A stretch of DNA of 64,000 nt from Levilactobacillus suantsaii (GTDB lineage: Bacteria; Bacillota; Bacilli; Lactobacillales; Lactobacillaceae). Within the stretch, counting starts at the first letter, position 1. The number at the start of each line of letters is the position of its first letter. Under the pieces are notes generated by a model. That model was not told the origin of the DNA. It did not search any database and saw only the letters and a list, made by a program, of their open reading frames with translations. Shown one piece after another: positions 24,430 through 34,273 of the stretch. Both the position numbers and the translations under genes were made by a program. The stretch covers positions 1 to 64,000 of the forward strand of contig NZ_QXIL01000003.1 of the NCBI RefSeq assembly GCF_004115745.1, in the 5' to 3' direction.

Positions 24430-25857
24430 TTACAGAATATAGCGGGACAGGTCCTTGTTTTGAACGATGTCACCGATCTTATCATTGACGTAGTTTTCGG
24501 TGATGGTGACGTCACCAGTACCCATCTCTGGGCCTTCGTAGAGCAGGTCTTCGAGGAGTTTTTCCAGCACCGTCTGTAACCGCCGGGCTCCAATATTTTG
24601 GTTCTCATGGTTGAGTTCAAAGGCCAGTTCGGCGATGCGCTCAATGGCTTCCATGGTGAAGGTCACCTTAACGTTGTCTGTGCCAATCAACGCGATGTAC
24701 TGCTTGACCAGCGCGTTGTTAGGTTCGGTCAAAATCTTGACGAAGTCTTCCTTGCTCAGGTCGTTCAATTCCACGCGAATCGGGAATCGGCCTTGCAGTT
24801 CAGCAATCAAATCACTCGGTTTCGATTCGGCGAAGGCCCCCGCTGCGATGAACAGGATGTGGTCTGTGTTGATGGCCCCGTACTTGGTCTTGACCTGCGT
24901 GCCTTCAACGATTGGTAAGATGTCCCGTTGGACCCCTTCACGGGAAACGTCGCCACTGTTTTGGCTGTTGCCCTTAGTGACCTTGTCGATTTCGTCCAAG
25001 AAGATGATCCCGGTGTTTTCTGCACGTTGGATGGCCGCGTGATTGATATCCGCATCGTTGACTAATTTTTCGGATTCTTCAGCGACCAAGATTTCCCGCG
25101 CTTCGGCAACCGAGACCGTCCGCTTGATGCGCTTCTTCGGCATGATAGCGCCTAAGGTATCGCTCAAATCGACGCCCATTTGGCCCAACATATTGTTATC
25201 GGTCGCGTTGGCCTGTTGGGGGTCATCCATTTCGATTTCGACCTGGTGGTTTTCCAGCAAGCCCTTGTTAAGTTGGTCCGCTAAGGATAAGCGTTCGTTA
25301 CGGATGTCGTCCGTGACTTCCTCATCGTTTTGGTTGGGCATCGTCGGCGTTTGACCGTTCTGCATCTGGGAGAACATGTTCATCATGTTGGCGAACTCGT
25401 TGTTATTGTTTTTGTTCTCCTTTTTCTTAGCCGGGGCTAGCAGCTTAACTAACCGCTTGTTGGCCGCCTGCACGGCATCGGCCCGGACGTTTTTGAACTG
25501 GTCCTTTTTTTCCATGGTGACCGCCACTTCGACCAAGTCCCGGACCATGGATTCCACGTCCCGGCCGACGTAGCCGACCTCGGTGAACTTGCTGGCTTCG
25601 ACCTTGGTAAACGGCGCGTGCACGATCTTAGCCAATCGGCGGGCGATTTCAGTCTTCCCGACCCCGGTCGGTCCAATCATCAGCATGTTTTTCGGTGAAA
25701 TTTCTTCTTGCATCGCTGGATCGAGTTGCATCCGCCGGTAACGGTTACGCAACGCGATGGCGATGGCCTTTTTCGCCTCGTCTTGCCCGATCACGTATTG
25801 GTCGAGCAGACCGACGATTTCTTTTGGTGTTTTATTGATTGCATCCACGGTATTCAT
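24430..25857 (-). CDS. hslU: HslU (ClpY) ATPase subunit (475 aa)
   Basis: AAA+ unfoldase that feeds proteins into the HslV peptidase. Walker A GPTGVGKTEIARRLAK (about 59-74), Walker B FLDEIDK, the pore loop region, sensor 2 GARRLQTVLE, and the C-terminal tail ending DLSRYIL, which docks into HslV. A variable intermediate domain rich in Asn/Gln/Lys (about 150-235) is present. ATG 25857 sits only one base from its GAGG, so GTG three codons later (25848) is an equally good start. It starts 11 bases after the hslV stop. Confidence 0.96.
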   Translation of the reverse strand: MNTVDAINKTPKEIVGLLDQYVIGQDEAKKAIAIALRNRYRRMQLDPAMQEEISPKNMLMIGPTGVGKTEIARRLAKIVHAPFTKVEASKFTEVGYVGRDVESMVRDLVEVAVTMEKKDQFKNVRADAVQAANKRLVKLLAPAKKKENKNNNNEFANMMNMFSQMQNGQTPTMPNQNDEEVTDDIRNERLSLADQLNKGLLENHQVEIEMDDPQQANATDNNMLGQMGVDLSDTLGAIMPKKRIKRTVSVAEAREILVAEESEKLVNDADINHAAIQRAENTGIIFLDEIDKVTKGNSQNSGDVSREGVQRDILPIVEGTQVKTKYGAINTDHILFIAAGAFAESKPSDLIAELQGRFPIRVELNDLSKEDFVKILTEPNNALVKQYIALIGTDNVKVTFTMEAIERIAELAFELNHENQNIGARRLQTVLEKLLEDLLYEGPEMGTGDVTITENYVNDKIGDIVQNKDLSRYIL

Positions 25858-25868
25858 TCCTCGCTTTT

Positions 25869-26411
25869 TTAGAGTGCTTCTGAAATCACGTTTTCGTTAG
25901 TGAAGATGTCGATGCCGCCCGCAATGTGGATGGCACTTTCGGCAATCTCCTTAGCCGTCATGTCCGGGGTGTGGTGGTGTAAGGCCGTCGCAGCCGCCAA
26001 GGCAAAGTTCCCCCCAGAACCGATAGCCAAAATATCATCGTCGGGGGCGATAACTTCACCAGACCCGGAAACTAAGAGCATTTCGTCCTTATCCATGACG
26101 ATCAGTAAAGCTTCCAGCTTTTGGAGGGATTGGTCGGAGCGCCATTGCTTAGCCAATTCGACCGCGGCCCGTTGGAGGTTACCGCTGTATTCATTGAGTT
26201 GACCCTCGAATTTCTCTTCGAGATTGAAGGCGTCAGCGACACTGCCGGCAAAACCGACAACGACCTTATTGTTATAGATCCGCCGAATCTTGTGGGCGGT
26301 TCCCTTCATGATGACTTTTTCTCCCATGGTGACTTGACCGTCACCGGCCATGGCGTTATGACCGTTATGGCGAACGGCACAAATCGTGGTGGCTTCAAAT
26401 TTTACTGGCAT
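25869..26411 (-). CDS. hslV: HslV (ClpQ) peptidase subunit (180 aa)
   Basis: Proteasome-like peptidase that forms a double hexamer capped by HslU. The Thr-Thr of the active centre ([10 protein letters not shown]) is at residues 8-9, behind the N-terminal extension MPVKFEA; most HslV proteins have TT directly after Met. [15 protein letters not shown] and [10 protein letters not shown] are typical. Bacillus CodW also has an extension but is described as using an N-terminal Ser; here no Ser is present, so Thr8 must be exposed by processing, or the mechanism differs. ATG 26411 follows AGGAGA. Located between xerC and hslU. Confidence 0.95.
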   Translation of the reverse strand: MPVKFEATTICAVRHNGHNAMAGDGQVTMGEKVIMKGTAHKIRRIYNNKVVVGFAGSVADAFNLEEKFEGQLNEYSGNLQRAAVELAKQWRSDQSLQKLEALLIVMDKDEMLLVSGSGEVIAPDDDILAIGSGGNFALAAATALHHHTPDMTAKEIAESAIHIAGGIDIFTNENVISEAL

Positions 26412-26431
26412 AGTTTTGCCATCTCCTTATC

Positions 26432-27373
26432 TCATTTAGAACGTGGGTTGGGGGCGTCAGGCGCGTCCTCCGTGGCCCGGGGAAAGAACTTGCGGTAATC
26501 GCGTTGCAAGTGTTCGCGGGTCACGTGGGTGTAAATCTGCGTGGTCGACAAACTGCTGTGACCCAACAGTTCCTGCACGGACCGTAAATCGGCGCCCCGG
26601 TTCAACAGGTGCGTGGCAAATGTGTGCCGCAACATGTGGGGATGAATGTCGGCCGTTAACGTGCTGCGCTTCATGATTTGGTTGAGCAAATAGGTCACCC
26701 CTGCCGGCGTCAACTGTTGCCCACGGTGGTTCACAAACACGAAATCATGGTGCTGTTGATACCGCGCCATCAACGGCGTGCGGGCCTCTTGCAAGTACGT
26801 CTTTAGCGCCGTGCTGGCATAGTGGCCAAACGGCACGTAACGTTCCTTGTTGCCCTTCCCCTCAACTAGCAGCATCCGGTTATCGAAATCGACGGCCGTT
26901 AGCGTTAAATTCACGCATTCACTGACCCGCATCCCGGTGCCGTACAGCACCTCCAGTAATGCGGTATCCCGTGTGGCAAGCTGAGCATTGGGGTTGGCGG
27001 CCGCCGCCGTAAACAGGGCGGTCATTTCGCGTTCATAGAAAAAGTGTGGCAAATGATCCTGCCGTTTTTTCAGCCGAACGTAGGCAAAGGGGTCGTCGCT
27101 CACCGTACCGTTACTGAGTAAAAAGTTGTACAGCGACCGTAACGTCGAGAGCTTGCGGGCAATCGTCGTCCGGGCATAGTGGCGGTCATACAAATCGCTC
27201 AAGTAGACCTCCACGTCGAGTTGGTCGATCTTGTCCCAGGGCTTTTCGCCCCCGTTAGCCGCCAAAAAATGGCAAAATTCGGTCAGGTCCTCGCGATAGG
27301 CCTTGATGGTCTCTGGCGAATACTGCCGCTCCCCCTTCAGGTAAGTCATGAAGCTTTGAATCGCATCGTTCAC
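26432..27373 (-). CDS. xerC: Tyrosine recombinase XerC (313 aa)
   Basis: Chromosome dimer resolution recombinase acting at dif with XerD. A SAM-like core-binding N domain (1-90) is followed by the catalytic domain with Arg in GTGMRVSE, HPHMLRHTFATHLL (His-x-x-Arg), GHSSLSTTQIYTHVT with the second His and the nucleophile Tyr. The C-terminal tail is slightly extended (RATEDAPDAPNPRSK). Start GTG 27373 with GGAGGGG upstream. Candidate promoter in the 90 bases before it (TTGTAT, 17 bases, TAGCAT). trmFO, often found between topA and xerC in relatives, is missing here. Confidence 0.93.
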   Translation of the reverse strand: MNDAIQSFMTYLKGERQYSPETIKAYREDLTEFCHFLAANGGEKPWDKIDQLDVEVYLSDLYDRHYARTTIARKLSTLRSLYNFLLSNGTVSDDPFAYVRLKKRQDHLPHFFYEREMTALFTAAAANPNAQLATRDTALLEVLYGTGMRVSECVNLTLTAVDFDNRMLLVEGKGNKERYVPFGHYASTALKTYLQEARTPLMARYQQHHDFVFVNHRGQQLTPAGVTYLLNQIMKRSTLTADIHPHMLRHTFATHLLNRGADLRSVQELLGHSSLSTTQIYTHVTREHLQRDYRKFFPRATEDAPDAPNPRSK

Positions 27374-27484
27374 GGGACATCCCCTCCTGCACTAGTAATG
27401 CTAGCAAACGATTTCTAAAAATACAACTAACTCGTTACGCGATTTCCCCCGACTGACGGGCATTGGCGTCGTTAAGACCCCAAA

Positions 27485-27522
27485 AGGCGACCAGTGCCCG
27501 CTCAACGCAGTCCTGGTCGCCT
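27485..27522 (-). terminator. topA terminator
   Basis: Perfect 10-bp stem AGGCGACCAG / CTGGTCGCCT, followed on the minus strand by TTTTG. Separates topA from the xerC operon. Confidence 0.8.
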
Positions 27523-27595
27523 CTAGTGCTCACCATGTGAGCAGAATTTCGATTTGATTGTGGTCCTTAGACGTCAGTTGCCTTCACCACTGCCG

Positions 27596-29707
27596 CTACT
27601 TCTGGGGCGCTTCTTCGTAATCCCCGTTCGGGCACACGATTTGGCTTCCGCCGCGAATCTTCTTCATGACCAGGTAGTGGCCGTCCTTGGGGCAATCCCG
27701 ACCAACGGGCTTGTCCCATGACACGAAGTCACAGTACGGGTAGCGCGAGCAACCGTAAAAGATGCGGTTTTTCTTCGACTTGCGCTCGATGACTTGGCCC
27801 TTGTGGCAGACGGGACAGGTCACGCCGATTTCCTTGACGATTGGCTTCGTATTCCGGCAATCTGGAAAGCGCGAGCATGCATAGAATTTCCCGTAACGGC
27901 CCATCTTGATGACCATCGGGGCCCCACAGATGTCACAATCAAAACCAGCTGGTTCGTCTCTGATCTGAATCTTTTCGATGGCAGTTTCAGCGTGAGCGAC
28001 CTCGGTCGAGAACGGCTTGTAGAAGTCATCGACGACCTTGACCCAGTCTTGGCGGCCGGCTTCGATACCGTCTAACTCATTTTCGAGGTTAGCCGTAAAA
28101 TCAATGTTGACCACGTCCGGGAAATACTCTTTGATGATGTTGTCGACGATTTCGCCCAGTTCCGTGGGTTCGAACCGCCGACCGACTAACTTCACGTAGT
28201 AACGGCGTTGAATCGTGTCCAACGTGGGCGCGTAGGTCGACGGCCGGCCGACACCGTTTTCTTCCAGCGCCTTGATCAGGTTGGCTTCAGAGTAACGGGC
28301 TGGCGGCTGGGTAAAGTGTTGGGCCGGGTCGGTCTTGGCCAGCGTCATCTGGTCACCGACTTCGATTTCGGGCAACAAGTTATCTTTTTCCTTACCGTCC
28401 TTATAGATCTTCAAGAACCCATCGAACTTCATCTTGGAGCCGTTCGAGCGGAACGTGACCCCGTTTTGCTCGATGGTCACGGCCATGGTGTCCATCACGG
28501 CGTTAGTCATTTGACTGGCCACGAACCGCTTCCAAATCAATTGGTATAACCGGAATTGGTCGCGGTTCAACCGGTCCTTCAAACTTGCCGGGGTCCGGTA
28601 GACCGAGGTCGGCCGGATGGCTTCGTGGGCGTCTTGAGCGCCTTCGGGCAACTTTCCCTTGATGGGTTTAGTGGCCGCGTATTCGGCGCCGTACTTTTCA
28701 TGCAGGAACGTGGAAGCTTCGTGCTTCGCGAGACTGGAAATCCGGGTAGAGTCGGTCCGCATATAAGTGATCAGCCCCTGCGTGCCTTCCTTGCCCAGGC
28801 TGATCCCTTCGTAGAGCTGTTGCGCGGCCATCATGGTCTTGCGGGTCCGGAAGTTCAACTTCCGGTTGGCATCTTGTTGCATCGAACTAGTCGTAAAGGG
28901 TGGTTGTGGCGAGCGCTTCCGTTCTTTGCGGACCACGTTGGTAACGTTAAAGGGTTGACTTGGGTCGAGCTGGCTTAAAATGGCCTGCACGGCGTCGCTA
29001 TCCTTTAAGGCGTGCTTTTTGCCCTTTAACCCGTAGAAGTTGGCCCCAAATTGGGACCGGCCTTTCTTAAAGTCCCCATCGATGGTCCAGTACTCTTCGG
29101 GATTGAAGGCCTTGATTTCATTTTCACGTTGGATGATCAGCGCTAAGGCAATCGATTGGACCCGACCGGCACTAAGCCCCTTCTTGACCTTTTTCCATAA
29201 CAAAGGTGAAATCGAATATCCCACGAGCCGGTCAAGAATCCGCCGCGCCTGTTGGGCGTTGACCAGATCCATATCGATGGTCCGTGGCGTCTTGAAGGCT
29301 TCTTTGACGGCATCCTTGGTGATTTCGTTAAAGGTCACCCGGTTTTTATCGGTCACGTCTAAATTCAAGATGTGGGCCAGATGCCAGGCGATCGATTCCC
29401 CTTCACGGTCGGGGTCAGAGGCCAAATAAACCGCTTTAGCTTTTTTCGCTTCGGCACGGAGGCCCTTGATGACATCCCCCTTCCCCCGAATGGAGATGTA
29501 GTGGGGATCGTAGTCGTGATCAAAATCGATGCCCATGGAACTCTTAGGCAAATCCCGTACGTGACCAAGACTGGGCATAACCTTATAAGTGCGGCCTAAA
29601 TACTTCTCAATGGTCTTCGCTTTAGCCGGTGATTCCACAATCACTAATTTTTTTGGTGTTTTTTTCCGTTTCCGGGTGCTGGTTTTAGTTTTCGCCGTAG
29701 TTGGCAA
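27596..29707 (-). CDS. topA: DNA topoisomerase I (703 aa)
   Basis: Type IA enzyme that relaxes negative supercoils. TOPRIM domain at the N terminus ([19 protein letters not shown]..., DPDREGE), the catalytic Tyr in [10 protein letters not shown], and a C-terminal tail with cysteine zinc modules: CDICG...C...C, CPVCH...C...C and a last degenerate CPKDG...CPNGD. A basic lysine-rich start ([14 protein letters not shown]) is common in lactobacilli. Downstream of dprA by 134 bases with a hairpin between, so partly separate transcription. Confidence 0.96.
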   Translation of the reverse strand: MPTTAKTKTSTRKRKKTPKKLVIVESPAKAKTIEKYLGRTYKVMPSLGHVRDLPKSSMGIDFDHDYDPHYISIRGKGDVIKGLRAEAKKAKAVYLASDPDREGESIAWHLAHILNLDVTDKNRVTFNEITKDAVKEAFKTPRTIDMDLVNAQQARRILDRLVGYSISPLLWKKVKKGLSAGRVQSIALALIIQRENEIKAFNPEEYWTIDGDFKKGRSQFGANFYGLKGKKHALKDSDAVQAILSQLDPSQPFNVTNVVRKERKRSPQPPFTTSSMQQDANRKLNFRTRKTMMAAQQLYEGISLGKEGTQGLITYMRTDSTRISSLAKHEASTFLHEKYGAEYAATKPIKGKLPEGAQDAHEAIRPTSVYRTPASLKDRLNRDQFRLYQLIWKRFVASQMTNAVMDTMAVTIEQNGVTFRSNGSKMKFDGFLKIYKDGKEKDNLLPEIEVGDQMTLAKTDPAQHFTQPPARYSEANLIKALEENGVGRPSTYAPTLDTIQRRYYVKLVGRRFEPTELGEIVDNIIKEYFPDVVNIDFTANLENELDGIEAGRQDWVKVVDDFYKPFSTEVAHAETAIEKIQIRDEPAGFDCDICGAPMVIKMGRYGKFYACSRFPDCRNTKPIVKEIGVTCPVCHKGQVIERKSKKNRIFYGCSRYPYCDFVSWDKPVGRDCPKDGHYLVMKKIRGGSQIVCPNGDYEEAPQK

Positions 29708-29727
29708 TACGCATTACTCCCTCAATA

Positions 29728-29772
29728 AATCGGGCCAGACCCTAACGATATCGGGGCTGGCTGGCTCGATTT
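29728..29772. terminator. Hairpin between dprA and topA
   Basis: AAATCG...GCCAG / CTGGC...CGATTT imperfect stem, with T7 on the plus side and ATTTATT on the minus side. Likely partial terminator of the dprA run. Confidence 0.55.
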
Positions 29773-29841
29773 TTTTATTTATCCAGCGAGTAGTTGACTC
29801 GCGAATCTTTTCACTCTTAATCCAACACATAATATTTCAAG

Positions 29842-30735
29842 TCAGGCCCGCTTGTCAACTAAAAGTTCTTCCATTATATGTTCCGAATTAAGGATTGGCT
29901 TAGCTCCCGCGAGGATTAATTCGTTGGTCCCGACCGAATTCGACCCGTCGATATTTCCGGGGATGGCCAGAACATTGCGGTTCTCCTGCAGGGCAAAATT
30001 AGCGGTGATCAAGCTCCCCGAATGGTGGGCCGCTTCCACCACCAAAACGCTTTGACACAGCCCGGCGATGATGCGGTTGCGCTCCACAAAGTGGTACTTG
30101 GCCGGGCCCGCCGTGAAGGGATACTCCGATAGGACCAACTGGGTCGTTGCCAGCTCCGCCATCAGGCCACGATTGGCTGCCGGGTAAACGCGGCCCAGCC
30201 CGGTTCCCACTACCGCAATCGTTGGCCCACCGTGGGCTAAAGCCACCTGGTGGCTCAACGTGTCAACGCCTTGAGCCAGTCCCGAAACGAGGCACACCCC
30301 CTGCCGACTAACGACCGGTAACACGGCTCGCATTGCCCGAAAGGCATACGGTGTGAGGTGCCGTGTCCCGACGACGGCGAGCTGAGGGGCCAGCAGATTT
30401 TCTAAGTGTCCCTGAAAATACAATACAATCGGGGGCTCGTAGGTTTCCTTCAAAGCGACCGGGTAAGCAACGTCTGCTAAGGTCAAGGCCTGACAGTTGA
30501 CCAAGTTGGCGGCGACGCGTTGGCCAAGGTCAGCGCTAAATAATTGTTCCGTTAATAAACCCGTTTGTTTGGCCGGTAACTTTACGGTGGCCAATAAAGT
30601 TGCCAGGCTAGTTGGTGTGATGACCGTTTCTGCGGGTCGTGCGTGTAGCCAGCGCCAACAAGCAAGTGCACTGCGGCGACCCACACCGGGGAGTAAACTT
30701 AAGCGCAGTAAAAAATCACGGGGTGTCAGGGGCAT
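29842..30735 (-). CDS. dprA: DNA processing protein DprA (297 aa)
   Basis: Loads RecA on incoming single-stranded DNA during natural transformation. Rossmann-like core visible: VGTRHLTPYAF, SGLAQGVDTLSHQVAL, VVGTGLGRVYPAAN, FVERNRIIAGL, HHSGSLITANFALQENRNVLAIPG. ATG 30735 is chosen over the open GTG at 30744 because AGGAGG lies 8 bases before it. C-terminal DML1-like extension is absent, normal for lactobacilli. Lies between rnhB and topA. Confidence 0.94.
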   Translation of the reverse strand: MPLTPRDFLLRLSLLPGVGRRSALACWRWLHARPAETVITPTSLATLLATVKLPAKQTGLLTEQLFSADLGQRVAANLVNCQALTLADVAYPVALKETYEPPIVLYFQGHLENLLAPQLAVVGTRHLTPYAFRAMRAVLPVVSRQGVCLVSGLAQGVDTLSHQVALAHGGPTIAVVGTGLGRVYPAANRGLMAELATTQLVLSEYPFTAGPAKYHFVERNRIIAGLCQSVLVVEAAHHSGSLITANFALQENRNVLAIPGNIDGSNSVGTNELILAGAKPILNSEHIMEELLVDKRA

Positions 30736-30776
30736 ATTGCCCACCTCCTAAAAGTCTTTAGGACTAACCTCCGTGA

Positions 30777-31559
30777 TTAATCGGTGATTCTTTGGCGTAC
30801 CGGGGAAAAACTCCGACGATGAATCGGGGTGACCCCTAGTTTATCTAGGCCCGCCAGATGTTCCGCAGTCCCGTAGCCGGCGTTCTTGGCAAAGCCGTAG
30901 CCGGGGTAGATACGGTCGTAGCTCACCATCAAATGGTCCCGGTAGACCTTGGCCACGATACTAGCGGCGGCAACACTGGCACTCTTGGCATCCCCCTTGA
31001 TCAAGCGCGTCTGGGGCAACGCTACCGGAATTTGCATGGCGTCGACAATCAAATGGTCCGGCGCCAGCCCTAGGCCTAACACCGCACGTTGCATGGCGAG
31101 ACGGGTGGCCTGATAGATGTTGAGCTGGTCGATGGTCGCACTGCTGGCGGCCCCGATACTAACGGCTTGGGCGCGTTCCAAGATGATGGGATATAAGCGT
31201 TCCCGTTCCTGCGGCGTCAATTGTTTGGAATCATTGACCAATGGGACATCAAAATCTGGTGGTAAAATGACCGCACTGGTCACGACCGGACCGGCTAGTG
31301 GGCCGCGACCGACCTCATCGATGCCCGCGACCACTAGATTTCGTTCCCAAAACCGCCGCTCGTAGTGCAAGCGCTCCTGAAAGGCGGCTTCGGCGGCCGC
31401 TTGTCGCGCTAACCGCCGCTGGATAGTCGCCACTAATTGTTGGGCACCCTTACGTGGATCAGCCTGCAAGGCGATTAACTGCGGGTCTTGCGGGTCGCTG
31501 ACCGTCCGTAAATTTTCTCGCAAGGTCGCTAAACTGGGCCGTTTAGGCGTCTGGGTCAT
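30777..31559 (-). CDS. rnhB: Ribonuclease HII (260 aa)
   Basis: Removes ribonucleotides from DNA. Catalytic carboxylates: [13 protein letters not shown] (Asp, Glu), and the later VDAMQIP and [21 protein letters not shown]. An N-terminal ~75-residue helical extension ([19 protein letters not shown]) is usual in Firmicutes. Start set at ATG 31559, matching homologues; its ribosome site is weak (AAGAAGAG) and it overlaps the rbgA end by 17 bases, which suggests coupled translation. Confidence 0.94.
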   Translation of the reverse strand: MTQTPKRPSLATLRENLRTVSDPQDPQLIALQADPRKGAQQLVATIQRRLARQAAAEAAFQERLHYERRFWERNLVVAGIDEVGRGPLAGPVVTSAVILPPDFDVPLVNDSKQLTPQERERLYPIILERAQAVSIGAASSATIDQLNIYQATRLAMQRAVLGLGLAPDHLIVDAMQIPVALPQTRLIKGDAKSASVAAASIVAKVYRDHLMVSYDRIYPGYGFAKNAGYGTAEHLAGLDKLGVTPIHRRSFSPVRQRITD

Positions 31560-32412
31560 CGGCAGTCTCTTCTTTCGGCGCCCGGTCCAGGGTGAATCCG
31601 CCGAGTTTTCGGTGGCGGGCATCGAGGATCAACCGTTCACTGGCTCGTTCGTAATCGTCGCGCATCCCTAGATTGGCGGTAATCTTTAATAGCAGGTCGA
31701 CATCACTGAGCTCAAGGTCCGCGGCATTCAACCGGTAACGTTGTTGCAAAGCCGCAACGTGATACTGGCGGAAAAAGCCTAAGGCAAACAAGGCCACGTC
31801 GTCTTTGGCGTAGAGCTTTTCTTTGATGGCGCCGGTCAACGCCAGTTTTTGGGCCATCTCTTGGTCCTTGAACTTGGGCCACAGGATTCCTGGGGTGTCG
31901 AGCAATTCCAGGTGCTGACTAGACCGTAACCACTGCTGGCCCTTGGTCACGCCGGGGGTATCGCCGACCTGGGCGGCCTTATGCCGAACCAGGTGGTTCA
32001 GGAGCGTAGATTTACCCACGTTGGGCACCCCCACGGTCATGGCCCGAATGGCACGGGGCTTGAGACCCTTATCTTTTTCGGCGGCTAATTTGTCGGCCAA
32101 GAGGTTCAAGGCTAGTTTGGTGATCTGTTTGGGCGTCACGTTGGCCCGCGAATCGATGGCGATAGCCGGTTGGTGTTGCGCACGGTAGTAAGCTAACCAC
32201 GCGGCGGTCTGCTGCGGGTCGGCTAGGTCCTTTTTGGTGAGGATAATCAAATGGGGCTTGTGAGCGCTAATACGGGCAACTTCGGGATTGCGTGAAGCCG
32301 CCGGGATCCGGGCGTCCACTAGTTCGAACACGATATCGACTAGGTGGATGTTTTCTTCCATTTGCCGAATCGCTTTGGCCATATGGCCGGGAAACCATTG
32401 AATGGTACTCAT
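31543..32412 (-). CDS. rbgA: Ribosome biogenesis GTPase RbgA/YlqF (289 aa)
   Basis: Circularly permuted GTPase that helps late 50S assembly. Motif order G4-G5-G1-G3 is seen: TKKDLAD (G4), then [12 protein letters not shown] (P-loop) and DTPG (G3). The N-terminal [11 protein letters not shown] is diagnostic. The C-terminal RNA-binding helix domain is present. ATG 32412 lies 11 bases after the yozE-like stop with a GGAG nearby. Confidence 0.94.
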   Translation of the reverse strand: MSTIQWFPGHMAKAIRQMEENIHLVDIVFELVDARIPAASRNPEVARISAHKPHLIILTKKDLADPQQTAAWLAYYRAQHQPAIAIDSRANVTPKQITKLALNLLADKLAAEKDKGLKPRAIRAMTVGVPNVGKSTLLNHLVRHKAAQVGDTPGVTKGQQWLRSSQHLELLDTPGILWPKFKDQEMAQKLALTGAIKEKLYAKDDVALFALGFFRQYHVAALQQRYRLNAADLELSDVDLLLKITANLGMRDDYERASERLILDARHRKLGGFTLDRAPKEETADDPDA

Positions 32413-32423
32413 ACTATTACTCC

Positions 32424-32645
32424 TTATGCGAGTGAATCTTGGTAGAGCCGCCAGGCATCATCGAAGATGGTCATGGACGGCAGGTACCCCGCATTTTCTT
32501 CTAAATATTTGGATAACGCATCAAAATCCGTGGCTTGTTTGGGAAACGCACTGTCATAAAAGGCGTTGTTAGCAAACGTCGCCACCGGGTCATAACTTTC
32601 TGGATTGCGCTGCGTCATTAAGAACTGATAAAATGTTTTGCGCAT
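32424..32645 (-). CDS. YozE/UPF0346 family small protein (73 aa)
   Basis: Short acidic protein beginning [15 protein letters not shown] and ending [11 protein letters not shown], the pattern of the YozE SAM-like family (UPF0346) common in Firmicutes; function unknown. GGAGG lies 6 bases before ATG 32645; the longer open frame upstream overlaps ypmS and is not used. Part of the degV-to-dprA run. Confidence 0.85.
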   Translation of the reverse strand: MRKTFYQFLMTQRNPESYDPVATFANNAFYDSAFPKQATDFDALSKYLEENAGYLPSMTIFDDAWRLYQDSLA

Positions 32646-32665
32646 GAGGCGCCTCCTTTGCTGAA

Positions 32666-33262
32666 TTACTGGGGAATCCGGGCTTGGAAGACGAACTTCC
32701 CGTTGCCGGAGAGATCGATTTTTTTCGCCGCATACGACAATTTCTTGCCGTTGCCGATGGCGTTCAAGTGCAAGGTCACCGTCTTGTTGGCACTGTCCAT
32801 GGCCACCCACTTGGGTAACGGATAGGTCTTGGCGACATAGTTCATCACGAAACTGACGGGCACCGGTAACGACCCAATCGACAGTTTTTGAGCGGTCAAG
32901 CGCACGTTACCGGACGGCAAAACCTTGGGCTTGAAGAGTAACGCAAAGTTCACGTGGGCGCCTAAGACCTTGGTGGAGCCGGTCAAAAGAGCGTGGTCGG
33001 TGACCTGAAAGCGGTACTTCATCGATTGGCCCGATAGCGACTTATCGACGTAGTAATCAGCTAAGGCGTTGACCTGTTTCTTGTTTAAGGTCACGTTCAC
33101 GTTGGTGGTGGCCCCCTTAGTTGGCTGGGCGGTTGAGGCGACCTTTACGGGCCGCAAGACCTGAATTCCCACCACGATTAAGCCTAAAACGAGTAGCGTG
33201 ACTAAAGTTAGGCAACTGATTTTCCACCAGTTACGCGACCGCGTGGCCTGATGTTCTGGCAT
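32666..33262 (-). CDS. YpmS family (DUF2140) membrane-anchored protein (198 aa)
   Basis: One N-terminal transmembrane helix (about 14-34, [21 protein letters not shown]), then an extracytoplasmic domain with [44 protein letters not shown] and a C-terminal strand ending FVFQARIP. This is the YpmS family, found next to SGNH lipases of YpmR type as here (17-base gap). Role unknown, presumably cell envelope. Confidence 0.85.
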   Translation of the reverse strand: MPEHQATRSRNWWKISCLTLVTLLVLGLIVVGIQVLRPVKVASTAQPTKGATTNVNVTLNKKQVNALADYYVDKSLSGQSMKYRFQVTDHALLTGSTKVLGAHVNFALLFKPKVLPSGNVRLTAQKLSIGSLPVPVSFVMNYVAKTYPLPKWVAMDSANKTVTLHLNAIGNGKKLSYAAKKIDLSGNGKFVFQARIPQ

Positions 33263-33278
33263 TGTTGATTAAACCTCC

Positions 33279-34199
33279 TTATTTCTCTAACCACTGTGGG
33301 TGCGCCTGCATTTTAGCAAATAACTTGCGGGTCATCAAACGGTACCCTTTGGCATTTGGGTGGAAATGGTCCGCCGTAGACAGGTAGTAGTTGAGCTCGT
33401 CATGGGTGTTACTGGCGAGAATCTGCTTTTGAAAGTTCTGTGCCGATAGCTTGCCATTGTTAGATTCCTGCGCGGCACGTTTAAGCTTAGCTTGCTGCGT
33501 GATTGACTTATACTGACCCACTGATAATGCTCGGTTGATATCGACCACGTACAGCGCCTTTTGGTGCCGGACCGTGGCCTTAGTGGTGGCATTCCAATCA
33601 TCGACCGCGTTGGTGATCTGCGGTAGATTAGCGAAGTACACGTAGATTGGATTGTAAATGGTGTAGAGATAAATTGGGGCATGTGGGTTGTATTTTCGAA
33701 TTGCAGCTAGCAAATGGGTCAGCTTCTTGGTATAAGCGTGTTCAGCCCGGGTCAGTTGGCTGGTCAACTTAGACTGTTGGCTAATGGTCACGTTTTGCGT
33801 CAACGTTTGTAGCAAGTCGTTACCCCCAACTGTGAGTGTAATGGCTTGCGCCCGCTTAACTTGATGTTGCATAGGCTGACTGGTGACCAAGCGCTTTTCG
33901 ATTTGGTCACTGCGGTCGCCCGCGACCCCGTAATTATGCATCGTTACTTTGACGTGTTCGGTCCGGCGAATCTTCGTGGCCAACCGGCCGGGGTAGCCCC
34001 CCTTTTGTTGCTGGTCACCGACACCGGCCGTGAGCGAATCACCGAGGGCTACGATGCGCACGTGGGTCCGTTGATTGCTCTGCTTTTCGGTTTGTAACGT
34101 GCGGGTGCCCGGGTGCCAATAAGTTAAGGCAGCCACCACCACTAAAATGATGAAGAGTACACTCCCCAGTAGGCGACCGAGATGTTTAACCTGTTTCAC
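33279..34199 (-). CDS. SGNH/GDSL hydrolase, YpmR type (306 aa)
   Basis: Membrane-anchored esterase/lipase-like protein. N-terminal anchor helix (about 10-28), then block I ALGDSLTAGVGD (Ser nucleophile), block II Gly in NYGVAGDRS, block III TVGGNDLL (Asn), and block V DHFHPNAKG (Asp and His). Start is GTG 34199: AGGAGG precedes it and the anchor helix then lies at the N terminus; the open frame extends to 34247. Neighbours ypmS and degV give the same trio as in Bacillus-type genomes. Confidence 0.88.
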   Translation of the reverse strand: MKQVKHLGRLLGSVLFIILVVVAALTYWHPGTRTLQTEKQSNQRTHVRIVALGDSLTAGVGDQQQKGGYPGRLATKIRRTEHVKVTMHNYGVAGDRSDQIEKRLVTSQPMQHQVKRAQAITLTVGGNDLLQTLTQNVTISQQSKLTSQLTRAEHAYTKKLTHLLAAIRKYNPHAPIYLYTIYNPIYVYFANLPQITNAVDDWNATTKATVRHQKALYVVDINRALSVGQYKSITQQAKLKRAAQESNNGKLSAQNFQKQILASNTHDELNYYLSTADHFHPNAKGYRLMTRKLFAKMQAHPQWLEK

Positions 34200-34273
34200 G
34201 GCACGTCCACCTCCTCCTTGATAAAGAAAAAGCGGTGACCAGGCCACCCCTTTTTCTTTGGTTGTTTAACGTG

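Noticed and set aside
24611-25042. 143-codon plus-strand ORF inside hslU
   Set aside because: Antisense to the conserved AAA+ region; no independent evidence.
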